From Saprospiraceae bacterium (GTDB lineage Bacteria > Bacteroidota > Bacteroidia > Chitinophagales > Saprospiraceae), in the NCBI GenBank assembly GCA_016717655.1, contig JADKFC010000012.1, positions 1-64,000 on the forward strand: a DNA stretch of 64,000 nt. Direction: 5' to 3'. Made by a program: the position numbers and the translations under genes. Below the pieces are notes generated by a model. The model was not told the origin of the DNA. It worked only from the letters and a program-made list of their open reading frames with translations, and did no database searches. Numbering within the stretch: position 1 is the first letter of the stretch; every line of letters starts with the position of its first letter. Positions 27,619 to 35,683 of the stretch are shown in pieces.

Positions 27619-27648
27619 AAGACCTCCCCAAAAAGGAGGTCTTTTTAT
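27619..27648. terminator. Bidirectional Rho-independent terminator
   Basis: A nine-base-pair stem AAGACCTCC / GGAGGTCTT (27619-27627 and 27635-27643) has a T-rich run on the plus side and an A-rich run on the other. It can end both glyQS and the convergent gene at 27645-28022. Confidence 0.88.
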
Positions 27649-28022
27649 TTTAGCTTTCTGAGCAGGAATTTTAGTGTTTTGCCATCGTTGCTGAAGGGAT
27701 CGATAAAAGAGTCTACATATTCATAACCCTGTCGGGCCAATAAGTTGAGCACCTCCAGCAGGCTGTTGAAAACCACCTCCCTGCCATTGACATCAGAAAT
27801 TCGGGTCTCACTACTTGCCAAAGACTTGTTGAGCTGGCCATATTCCAGTTCTACCCTTACCTTATCGCTTAAAAACTGTTGGGAAGCATGGATGGTTATA
27901 TATTCAACGCCAAGAGAATCAATGGCTTGCTTGTTGACATAATAACGAGGGTTCTCCTGAGCAGTGGCCGAAAGGAGAGAAAGAAGCCATAAAAGAAGGG
28001 TGGCAAAAAAGTAGCGATTCAT
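27645..28022 (-). CDS. Small exported protein of unknown function
   Basis: The start at 28022 gives the signal peptide MNRYFFATLLLWLLSLLSATAQ; the longer frame from 28061 is rejected. The mature part is about 100 residues with one probable alpha/beta domain (EYITIHASQQFLSDKVRVEL, then FNSLLEVLNLLARQGYEYVD). It ends in a basic stretch, FLLRKLK. No named family is recognised. Similar short proteins occur in Bacteroidota, often beside tRNA or synthetase genes, but no function follows from that. Confidence 0.65.
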   Translation of the reverse strand: MNRYFFATLLLWLLSLLSATAQENPRYYVNKQAIDSLGVEYITIHASQQFLSDKVRVELEYGQLNKSLASSETRISDVNGREVVFNSLLEVLNLLARQGYEYVDSFIDPFSNDGKTLKFLLRKLK

Positions 28023-28076
28023 AATTTTTAGAACGTATATATCAACAAAAACGCAGATCAATAGCCAAAAAAAATT

Positions 28077-28084
28077 TATCTTTG
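28077..28084 (+). promoter_or_regulatory. -7 element of the tRNA promoter
   Basis: TATCTTTG matches TAnnTTTG exactly and lies 14 bases upstream of the first tRNA base. No clear -33 TTG is seen. Confidence 0.45.
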
Positions 28085-28098
28085 CCTCGCCAAAAGCA

Positions 28099-28172
28099 GG
28101 TCCTATAGCTCAGCCGGTTAGAGCACCTGACTCATAATCAGGTGGTCCTAGGTTCAAGTCCTAGTGGGACCA
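28099..28172 (+). tRNA. tRNA with CAT anticodon (tRNA-Met, or tRNA-Ile2 if lysidine-modified)
   Basis: A complete 74-base cloverleaf. The acceptor stem GGTCCTA pairs with TGGGACC (one G-T pair). The D arm contains AGCTCAGCCGGTTAGAGC, and the anticodon stem CCTGA/TCAGG encloses the loop CTCATAA with anticodon CAT. The T arm is CTAGG-TTCAAGT-CCTAG, with discriminator A at 28172. CCA is not encoded. The T-arm and acceptor style resembles E. coli tRNA-Ile2 (CAT) as much as elongator Met, so identity is left open. Its 3' end is the attachment site of the integrative element that follows. Confidence 0.93.
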
Positions 28173-28177
28173 CGAAA
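28153..28177. repeat. attL: 25-bp direct repeat at the tRNA 3' end
   Basis: The bases from TTCAAGTCC to CACGAAA are identical to those at 35496-35520. They span the T loop and 3' acceptor strand plus five bases beyond the tRNA. Sequence identity stops on both sides, as expected for an integrase core site. The tRNA stays intact at this end. Confidence 0.9.
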
Positions 28178-28249
28178 TAATGATGGGAGTTGATCGTTAA
28201 AAATCAATTCCCTTTGTTTTTCAATGAGTTACATCATAAACATCAGAAA

Positions 28250-28316
28250 GTTGATTTAAAATAATCAACAATAATTCAAAAAAAACCGCCCCTCAGACCG
28301 CCCCTCATTATCTTTG
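28250..28316. promoter_or_regulatory. Inverted repeat, tandem 11-bp repeats and -7 element upstream of the integrase
   Basis: Three elements lie together. An inverted repeat GTTGATT / AATCAAC is at 28250-28256 and 28263-28269. Two copies of ACCGCCCCTCA are at 28285-28295 and 28297-28307, a 12-base period. A TATCTTTG -7 match is at 28309-28316. The tandem copies sit where the -33 box should be, so they could be an operator for integrase control or arm-type integrase sites (inference). Confidence 0.45.
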
Positions 28317-28336
28317 TTAGGAATTAACCACTAATT

Positions 28337-29764
28337 ATGTCGCTACCTAACTACAAATTTGAGCTGAAAGACCCCCGACGTGACAAAACCTCAATTTTCT
28401 TTCTGTTTTACTTCCAAGGCCAAAAATTCAAATATGGTACATCGCAAATCATTTACCCGGAACTTTGGGATAAGGAGCGACAGCGACCAACGAACAAAAA
28501 GACATTGATTGCGGAATGGTCAAAACAGGTGCCGGACATAAAGACGGACCTTGAAAACATAGCCAACAGATTAGCCAACATTTGTACAAAGACAACAGAA
28601 TACTTTTCACTTACCGAGAGAGCCGGAGCAAAAATCAATCTGGAGGACTTACGCACCACTTTGGACCAAAGATTTAAAGAAGAAAAGAAGCCCAAGGCAG
28701 AACCCAAGAAAATGCAACAGCCCCCCTATATATCGGAAATAATAAGTAAGCAAGTAAAGGGCATGATTAACGGGACCGTGTTCATAACACACCCCAAAAG
28801 CAAGAGAGGCCAAAAGTTCAGCCCGGCAACGGTGGATTTATACCGATCATTTGAAAAAGTATATAATGAGTTTGAACAAGAGTATGGTCAACGTAGGATT
28901 GACGAAATATCACGGGAATATGAAAAGGACCTATTTCAGTTTTTTGAAGATAAGAAATACGCCCCCAATCAAAAAGGTAAATTGATAACCAGATTAAAAG
29001 CAATAATCCATGACTATCTAAATACCCAAAGGGGCAAAACGTATGCAGTGGAGAAGGAAGGCAAACGCCCGGTATTAAGTACATCGGATTTGTTTCACAT
29101 ATCTAAGGAATTAGACGAAATATCGAAGCCCAAAGTCAAAACCCAAGCTGTTGCATTATACAGTGAGGAAATTAAAAAAATTGTGAGACTTGATCTATCC
29201 CAAAAACCCTATTTAAACCGCACCAGAGACGTTTTTTTAGCCGGGTATTATACAGCACTCAGATATTCGGATTTCCACCGCCTTGACCCCTCAAAACACG
29301 TTAAAGGCGACCAAATAGTTATTAAAGCACAAAAGACCAAGAAGCAAACCCGAATTGATATTTCAAAAGAACTAAAGGCCATATTAGATCAATACCCGCA
29401 GGGGTTCCCAAAAATCACATCGCAGGAAATAGGCAGGAACATAAAAGAGATTTGCAAGTTGGCAGGCATCAAAGAAAAGATTGAAATAGACGACAGGGGT
29501 CAAATAGTGGAAATGGAAAAATGGCAATTAATAACAACCCACACCGCAAGAAGGAGTGGTGCCACCAATATGTATGAAAACGGAATACCATTATTGGAGA
29601 TTATGCAGATCACAGGTCATACAAAGCTTGATATATTACAAGAATATTTGATACCAAGGACAACCAAAAGCCAAAAAATGAATAGCAAAGTTTTAATGAG
29701 GCAAAAAAATATTATTCAGGCAGGTCTTTTGATGATAGAAGACAATCAGTTGTTCACAATTTAG
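28337..29764 (+). CDS. Tyrosine-type site-specific integrase
   Basis: A 475-residue recombinase with the catalytic set in place: R309 in TALRYSDFHRL, H402 and R405 in HTARRSG, H428 in ITGHTKLD and nucleophile Y437 in QEYL. The N-terminal 115 residues resemble the arm-binding domain of Bacteroidota integrases, and a SAM-like core-binding domain follows to about 250. Known role: integrates and excises an element at a tRNA 3' end. The gene reads away from the tRNA and lies 160 bases inside attL. The reading frame is intact, unlike other element genes. A hairpin terminator candidate follows at 29942-29979. Confidence 0.93.
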   Translation: MSLPNYKFELKDPRRDKTSIFFLFYFQGQKFKYGTSQIIYPELWDKERQRPTNKKTLIAEWSKQVPDIKTDLENIANRLANICTKTTEYFSLTERAGAKINLEDLRTTLDQRFKEEKKPKAEPKKMQQPPYISEIISKQVKGMINGTVFITHPKSKRGQKFSPATVDLYRSFEKVYNEFEQEYGQRRIDEISREYEKDLFQFFEDKKYAPNQKGKLITRLKAIIHDYLNTQRGKTYAVEKEGKRPVLSTSDLFHISKELDEISKPKVKTQAVALYSEEIKKIVRLDLSQKPYLNRTRDVFLAGYYTALRYSDFHRLDPSKHVKGDQIVIKAQKTKKQTRIDISKELKAILDQYPQGFPKITSQEIGRNIKEICKLAGIKEKIEIDDRGQIVEMEKWQLITTHTARRSGATNMYENGIPLLEIMQITGHTKLDILQEYLIPRTTKSQKMNSKVLMRQKNIIQAGLLMIEDNQLFTI

Positions 29765-29941
29765 GAATAGCGTTAACAACAAATAGAGGACACAATATGT
29801 AAAATGGAGATATAGGAATAGGACGCCTTTTTCACAACATCATGAACTAAGGGACCTATATAATAAGAGCATAAAAATATGTGGTTTATTAAAAGTTGCA
29901 GATACAATGAAATTATTGAAGAATTGCTTAACGCTATTATC

Positions 29942-29979
29942 AGAGCCATTATGGATTACTAAGGCTCTCCTTTTTTTTT
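29942..29979 (+). terminator. Probable Rho-independent terminator
   Basis: The six-base-pair stem AGAGCC / GGCTCT (29942-29947 and 29963-29968) with a 15-base loop is followed by CC and nine T residues. It lies 180 bases after the integrase stop. Confidence 0.6.
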
Positions 29980-30100
29980 CACGTCAAGCCGCCTCATGTA
30001 AATGAGTATAAGAACATTGTAAAGAAATGTTTAGAGCATTAATGACCTACCACACTATGAGTTTGATTTCACAAAATACGGCCTGAAGAAAACACAATAA

Positions 30101-30262
30101 GTCAAAGACTCTTTCCTATACTTGTTATACACTGGAATAATTGCGGGTAGCGCAAAAAAAGACATTGAAACAGCTGAACTAATAAATCCAGACCAGAATT
30201 TTAACAAAAACAATGAATACTTCATGAATGCAATGGAGTACTTTTCTTATACTATCAAGTAA
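30101..30262 (+). pseudogene. Coding remnant without start codon
   Basis: A 53-codon open stretch ends at TAA 30260-30262 and reads VKDSFLYLLYTGIIAGSAKK, then DIETAELINPDQNFNKNNEY and a short tail. Amino-acid use looks coding, but there is no start codon and a stop lies directly before it. It is probably the 3' remnant of a lost gene. Family not recognised. Confidence 0.35.
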
Positions 30263-30455
30263 ATAATTTTAATTTATCAACGCAAGAACCACATGAAAAT
30301 GAGAAATAAGAAAATCACAGAAAAACTAACTAAAACCAAACAACATGAGACAATTATCAAATTAATTGCAAAATTAAATAAAGAACAATAAAAGAGTAAA
30401 TCTCACTTTTTACTCACAATTAAGGGGTCTTTATTTGCATCAAAATACATTCAAC

Positions 30456-30737
30456 ATGCAAATAGAGATTATTACCAAGAAAGACTTAGAACTACTTTCC
30501 GAAAAGATCATTTCAGAAGTAGTAAAAGCAATTGACAGCAGCAAAGAGCAAGCAGCCAACGACAAAGAGCTGTTAACCGCCAAAGAAGTACAAGACACGC
30601 TAAAGATTTCACATACGACGCTTTGGAATTGGTCACGCAAGGGGATAATTAAAACCCACAAAATAGCGGGTCGCCTTAGATATAAAAGAAGCGAAGTATT
30701 AACGGCAATTAAGAGGAAAGAATATAAGGCCGGGTAA
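30456..30737 (+). CDS. Excisionase/MerR-like helix-turn-helix DNA-binding protein
   Basis: The start at 30456 (MQIEIITKKDLELL) is preferred over 30435. The 93-residue protein has an N-terminal helical part and a C-terminal winged-helix motif: LLTAKEVQDTLKISHTTLWN, then WSRKGIIKTHKIAGRLRYKR. This is the helix-turn-helix-17 type seen in excisionases and mobile-element regulators of Bacteroidota. It probably controls excision or element gene expression. Its stop abuts the replication-initiator-like gene, which starts at the next base (TAA-ATG), so the two are coupled. Confidence 0.82.
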   Translation: MQIEIITKKDLELLSEKIISEVVKAIDSSKEQAANDKELLTAKEVQDTLKISHTTLWNWSRKGIIKTHKIAGRLRYKRSEVLTAIKRKEYKAG

Positions 30738-31637
30738 ATGGTTGACTTCTTTAAAGCCGCAATTCCCAAAACGTATGAGCATCAGCTATTAAATAACCCA
30801 TGTATAACATTACAAGGTCAGCATAATTACCACACAGGGGAGGTTTTAAACTATCCAATCAAAGGGAACTACAAGAACATTGAATTTGAAATTAAAGAGC
30901 GAAAAATCATTATTTCCGGGTCGCTTCATATTTTTTATAACATAATTCAGGGCAAAGGATGGCAGAATTTTAATGATTTTAGTTTTAAAAATGTAATCCA
31001 ATCCATTGACACCCTATGTAAAGTATTGCAGATTGAACCCAAAGAAATGAAAATAGAAAACCTTGAAATCGGAGTCAATGTAAAGCTAAAAACAAACGTT
31101 TCTGATGCTCTCTCTATGCTATTTATTGATTGGGACACCAGGAGCAAATTTGTAAACAAAGTATATAAAACCGGTCATTTGGTAGAGTACAAAACGGTTG
31201 ATCGTTACGCTAAGTTTTACGACAAAGGAGGACAACACACGTTGCCATTTCATTTATTAAGGTATGAACTCAAATATATGAGAAATGAAACCATAGTAAA
31301 GAAGGCCCAAAATTAAGCGGTATAGGATTTAATTCAACCCAGCCAATTTTAAATTATTAGTAAAAAACCTGAAAGAGGAGATTACAAAAATCAACTTCGT
31401 TGATACATTGATTAGCCCGGTGGTGTTGACATCAAAAGAAGCTAAACTTTTTCAAAATGGCATTAATTCAATGTTTTGGAGCAATTATTCAAACCAAGGA
31501 ATAAAAGCACAGAAAAGCAAATACAGGAGGCAATACACGGAATTAATAAAAAGGTTGGGATTAGACACAACCAAGAACAAATTATTCAAAATGTAATTGA
31601 AAAGGCCAACGCCCTAAATGCTAAAAATGAAATCTAA
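30738..31637 (+). pseudogene. Replication-initiator-like protein, broken
   Basis: The first frame (30738-31316, 192 residues) contains ENLEIGVNVKLKT and RYAKFYDKGGQ, then LLRYELKYMRN. That arrangement is typical of Rep-type initiators linked to HTH genes on small Bacteroidota elements, though family assignment is tentative. Coding continues past several lesions: a one-base shift at about 31305-31311, an in-frame TAA at 31330-31332, then TLISPVVLTSKEAKLFQNGI in a second frame. A further shift near 31570-31594 leads to IIQNVIEKANALNAKNEI and a stop at 31637. Restored length would be about 300 residues. The mixed lesion types suggest real decay. Confidence 0.6.
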
Positions 31638-31890
31638 TAATATAGTTTCATACTTAGCAATGTAAATGTAGGGTTAACCAATTAAACACCCCGGGGGTAT
31701 AAAAATGCTTTTATTCTATTTGCCCGGCAGCCAACGCGAAAAAGTCTGCATATCTATAAAGCCCCGGAAACTCTTTTTTGACTAAGTTATTGATAATCAA
31801 ACCAATGTTTTGCGGTTTTGTCAATAGGCGACTAAACAAGAAGTGAAAAATAAAAAAGGGTAACTTAGCACTTGAAAAATCGAGTGCAAA

Positions 31891-34800
31891 ATGAATCTAA
31901 GCCAGTATATTGATAGCATTAATCAAAGGTATAAATTAGGGAACGCAACAGAACACACCTTTAGGGGGGACTTGCAACAGCTAATTGAATCCATTGTCCC
32001 GGAAATCAGAGCGACCAACGAACCCAAAAGGCAGTCATGCGGAGCACCAGACTATATATTGACCAAAAAAGATATTCCCGTTGGCTTTATTGAAGCAAAG
32101 GACATTGGAGACCCGGACCTTGATGGAAACAAGAAAACGGGCAATAAAGAACAATTCGACAGATATAAGGCATCATTAAACAACCTCATATTTACCGACT
32201 ACCTAAACTTCCATTTGTGCCGTGACGGTCAAATTGTGATAAAAATTCAAATTGGTCAGGTAACAGAAAAAGGAATCAAACCAATAAATGAGAATTTTGC
32301 CACCTTTGAGGCGTTTATACGGGACTTTTGCACCCACATAGGGCAAACCATTAAAAGCAGCAAGAAGTTGGCGAAAATGATGGCAGGGAAAGCCAGATTG
32401 CTATCAGATGTAATTGAAAAGGCATTGACCAGCGATGAAAGCAGTCACGAAGACAGCACCCTGAAAAGCCAAATGGAGGCGTTTAAACAAATCCTTATCC
32501 ACGACATTACGCCAAAGGGCTTTGCAGATGTTTACGCTCAAACAATAGCCTATGGAATGTTTGCAGCCCGTTTACATGACCCAACATTGCCAACATTTAG
32601 CAGACAGGAAGCAGCGGAATTAATACCCAAATCAAACCCATTTTTAAGAAAGCTATTTGGCTATATAGCCGGACCAGATTTAGACGACAGGATAAAATGG
32701 ATAGTTGATAATTTGGTTGATATCTTTCTTCATACCAACGTTGAGGAAATACTCAAAGACTATGGTAAGAGTACAAAGATGGAAGACCCGATTATCCATT
32801 TTTATGAAACATTCCTTAGCGAATATGACCCCAAATTAAGAAAAGCACGGGGTGTATGGTACACACCTCAACCAGTGGTTAATTTCATTGTGCGAGCCGT
32901 TGACGACATATTAAAAACGGAATTTGGACTACCCCAAGGACTTGCAGACAATAGCAAGACAAAGATCAAAGTGGACCACCAAGGCAAAAAAGTTGAAATG
33001 GAGGTCCATAAGGTCCAAATCTTAGACCCGGCAACAGGTACCGGAACATTTTTGGCAGAAGTGATAAAACAAGTTTACCGCAAATTTGATGGACAACAAG
33101 GAATTTGGAGTAATTATGTAGAAAACCACCTCTTGCCCCGTTTAAACGGTTTTGAATTGTTGATGGCCAGTTATGCAATGGCACACTTAAAACTTGACCT
33201 ATTGCTTACAGAAACAGGATTTAAGCCAACAACAAACCAACGATTTAAAGTTTATCTAACAAATAGTCTTGAAGAAAGCCACCCGGACACAGGGACATTG
33301 TTTGCTAATTGGTTAAGTCAGGAAGCGAACGAAGCAAATCAGATAAAAAGAGCTACCCCAGTAATGTGTGTTATAGGAAATCCACCATATAGTGGTATTT
33401 CTTCCAACAACGGTAAATGGATAGGTGATTTAATTGAAGATTACAAATATGTTGAAGGAATTCATTTTAATGAACGCAAACATTGGTTAAATGATGATTA
33501 TGTCAAATTTATTAGATATGGTCAGCATTTTATTGAAAAAAAAGGTGAAGGTGTAATAGCATTAATAAATCCTAACGGCTTTTTAGGTAATCCTACTTAT
33601 AGAGATATGCGATGGAATTTGCTAAAACCTTTGATAAAATTTACACCCTGGACTTACATGGCAACGCAAAATTAAAGAAAGTTCACCCGATGGAAGTCCT
33701 GATAAAAATGTCTTTGACATTCAGCATGGCGTTTCAATTAACCTATTTATAAAAACAAGTAATAAGAAAAATGACCAATTAGGAAAAGTGTTTCATTTTG
33801 ATTTATACGGGAATCGGGAAAACAAATATGATTTTCTAATTGGCAAGTCATTAAAAGCAATATGTTTCAATCAATTAAAACCAGAAGCCCCCTATTTCTT
33901 TTTTAAACCTTCGAATAATGATTTGTATGTAGGTTACAACTATGGTTTTTACATAGGAACGTTATTTACTAATAATTCTGTTGGTTACGATTCGGCAAAT
34001 GACTGTCTTAATATTTAATTAAAAAAAGAACAAATTCAAAAATAAAACAATTTTAGAAATGGACGAACTTAGTTGGCGAATTTTATTCAAACGTGCAACT
34101 GATGCAAGAGACTGAACTTAGAAAATGCAAAAAACGAATTGATATTATAAATTCTGACAATTATTAAAATTTCAATATAGGCCTTTTGACATAAGATTGA
34201 CACTTGTTGAATAGGAAATCAAGTGGCTTTTATGGAAGCCCTCAACCTAAAATTATGAAACAATTTCATATAGGAGATAATTTAGGTTTGGTTAGCCGTC
34301 AAAAGAAATAAATCAATACTTGGACCTTTTTTATTTACAAAACCATTATGGCTCTAAATGAAGAGAAAGAACAACACAATCTGCCATTTTTCCTTTGTAT
34401 TATATTGCCACTGACCAACGAACAACAAACAATAGGACAAACATCAAATAGAACACCAAACCTAAATAAAGAAATTGTAAAGCAAATAGAAGAGAAAATA
34501 TGTTTAACTTTTACCAACGAAAAAGAAACAACTAAACATACTTTTGCCCCTATTGATCTTTTAGATTACATATATGCCGTTTTGTATTCGCTAAAGAAAC
34601 ATTTTGGCTTTTGGTCAATTTAGGTTCACAACTCAGAGAAATCCATTTAATGGAGAGTCCGATTGTTGAAAACTACATTACGCAATATCCGGTTGATGGA
34701 GACAACGAAGTGAAAAAGGTACAATTTGAAACTTATTTATATGAAGCAGCACCAACAGATGAAAACGGTAATTTTGTTTACCCGGATTATTTGGGTAATG

Positions 34801-35036
34801 TACATATAAACGAAACTCAGTATTTTGAAGATGTACCGATGTCCGCATGGGAGTTTTATATTGGAGGTTACCAGCCAGCGCAAAAATGGTTAAAGGACAG
34901 GAAGGGCCGCAAACTTGATTTTGACGATATATTGCATTATCAGAAAATTATTGTGGCTTTGGTTGAAACAAAAAAATTAAAGAAAGAGATACGTCAACAT
35001 TTTTCCCAAACTGTGTTAGTAAAAAAAAAACAATGA
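31891..35036 (+). pseudogene. Single-chain restriction nuclease / N6-adenine methyltransferase (type ISP-like), multiply frameshifted
   Basis: The first 594 codons are open. A nuclease-like module has APDYIL (52-57) and EAK (68-70), a PD...ExK pattern. The methyltransferase follows with GVWYTPQPVVNF, motif I DPATGTGTF (from D379) and motif IV NPPY (about 497-500). One-base losses at 33624-33627 and 33674-33676 shift the frame, after which DGSPDKNVFDIQHGVSINLF and FFKPSNNDLYVGYNYGFYIG continue. Further shifts near 34016 and 34113 precede ENAKNEL. The specificity region resumes at 34348 (TFAPIDLLDYIYAVLYS). A stretch of roughly 25 codons is missing at about 34590, and it then runs through GSQLREIHLMESP, YITQYPVDGDNEVKKVQFE and GGYQPAQKWLKDRKGR to 35036. 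No SF2 helicase domain is present. A solitary modification or restriction gene, now inactive if the sequence is right. Confidence 0.75.
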
Positions 35037-35350
35037 AGAAATAAAAGAAAAATTTTGAATTACTATGTTTCTCTCGGGAGTTAGGGTCAATTCGAAATAA
35101 CAGGCTGATAAAATTTATCAACAAATGTCTTATGATTAAAACAATAGAGACGAACAAAAATGACTCAGATTACTGGGAACAAGCTTAAAAACCAAAGAAG
35201 AAGTAAATCTAAATCTTCTTAATGAATTAGAGGAATCGAAGCAAACATATACAAATTTGATTAAACATTGTCTTTGTTTGAATCAGAGGGATGGCATCAA
35301 TGTTGAAGAATTCAATTTAAGAAAGAAGGGGATAATATTGAGGTCTTTGA
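35037..35350 (+). pseudogene. Degenerate coding sequence downstream of the methyltransferase
   Basis: Two coding-like stretches lie in different frames without start codons. One reads FELLCFSRELGSIRNNRLIK and continues to DSDYWEQA (about 35055-35188). The other reads KTKEEVNLNLLNELEESKQT and continues to NVEEFNLRKKG (about 35189-35350). Together they suggest one frameshifted helical protein. Family unknown; the residues are consistent with a mobile-element cargo gene. Confidence 0.35.
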
Positions 35351-35495
35351 ATTAGAGTTGGTTTTATAGCCAAATTAGAAACAAAAACAAGAAAAGCTAT
35401 TGAAGACAATATGAACGGTTATAGAAAACAATACAAAAACACCCCTTAAGCCCCCCCAAAATTTTACAACATAAATAATTGAATATTAATTATAA

Positions 35496-35520
35496 TTCAA
35501 GTCCTAGTGGGACCACGAAA
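35496..35520. repeat. attR: 25-bp direct repeat of the tRNA 3' end
   Basis: An exact second copy of the 28153-28177 repeat, with no tRNA body upstream. It marks the right boundary of the integrated element. The host sequence resumes directly after it with a terminator. Confidence 0.9.
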
Positions 35521-35548
35521 GCCACTCCAAAAGGGTGGCTTTTTTGTT
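35521..35548 (+). terminator. Probable original terminator of the CAT tRNA gene, displaced by the element
   Basis: The stem GCCACTC / GGGTGGC (35521-35527 and 35533-35539, one G-T pair) with loop CAAAA is followed by TTTTTTG. It begins directly after attR, which is where the tRNA's own terminator would lie before insertion (inference). Confidence 0.75.
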
Positions 35549-35568
35549 TTTTGGTGGAAAAAAGTGGG

Positions 35569-35577
35569 TTTTCCACA
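35569..35577 (+). promoter_or_regulatory. DnaA-box-like sequence upstream of dnaN
   Basis: TTTTCCACA fits the relaxed DnaA-box consensus TTWTNCACA. A single box 107 bases before dnaN is weak evidence; it could be autoregulatory or chance. Confidence 0.3.
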
Positions 35578-35607
35578 AATGGTGGTTTAAAACAAGGGCC
35601 TTATATC

Positions 35608-35639
35608 CTTGAAAAAACCGATAATCTGTTGTAATTTTG
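35608..35639 (+). promoter_or_regulatory. Predicted dnaN promoter
   Basis: A CTTG at 35608-35611 and TAATTTTG at 35632-35639 are 20 bases apart. This matches the Bacteroidota arrangement of a TTG -33 box and a TAnnTTTG -7 box, 44 bases before the dnaN ATG. Confidence 0.5.
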
Positions 35640-35683
35640 CTGTCTTTCGAAAAATTCCCTAATCGATTTAAACACAGATCATA

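Larger units (their letters stand above)
29765..30455. other. Gene-poor stretch inside the element
   Basis: About 690 AT-rich bases without an intact gene. It holds a hairpin at 29942-29979, a coding-like remnant at 30101-30262 and a 32-codon frame at 30293-30391 (MKMRNKKITEKLTKTK...), which is too short to support as a gene. Nothing else was identified. Confidence 0.4.
28178..35495. mobile_element. tRNA-integrated element (about 7.3 kb) with tyrosine integrase and decayed cargo
   Basis: The region between the 25-bp repeats carries, in order, a tyrosine integrase, a gene-poor stretch, an excisionase-like HTH gene, a broken replication-initiator-like gene and a broken nuclease-methyltransferase gene, then further degenerate coding sequence. 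All genes are on the plus strand. Base composition is visibly more A/T-rich than the flanks from about 29.8 kb on. No conjugation genes, transposase or phage structural genes are visible. It looks like a small, partly decayed integrative plasmid or genomic island. Confidence 0.85.

Noticed and set aside
29879..29962. 27-codon frame after the integrase
   Set aside because: Ends inside the hairpin terminator and has no supporting feature.
30293..30391. 32-codon lysine-rich frame in the element
   Set aside because: Too short, AT-driven composition, no ribosome-binding signal or relatives visible.
31685..31700. CCCCGGGG palindrome between the element genes
   Set aside because: Eight bases only and no T run, repeat partner or known binding motif.
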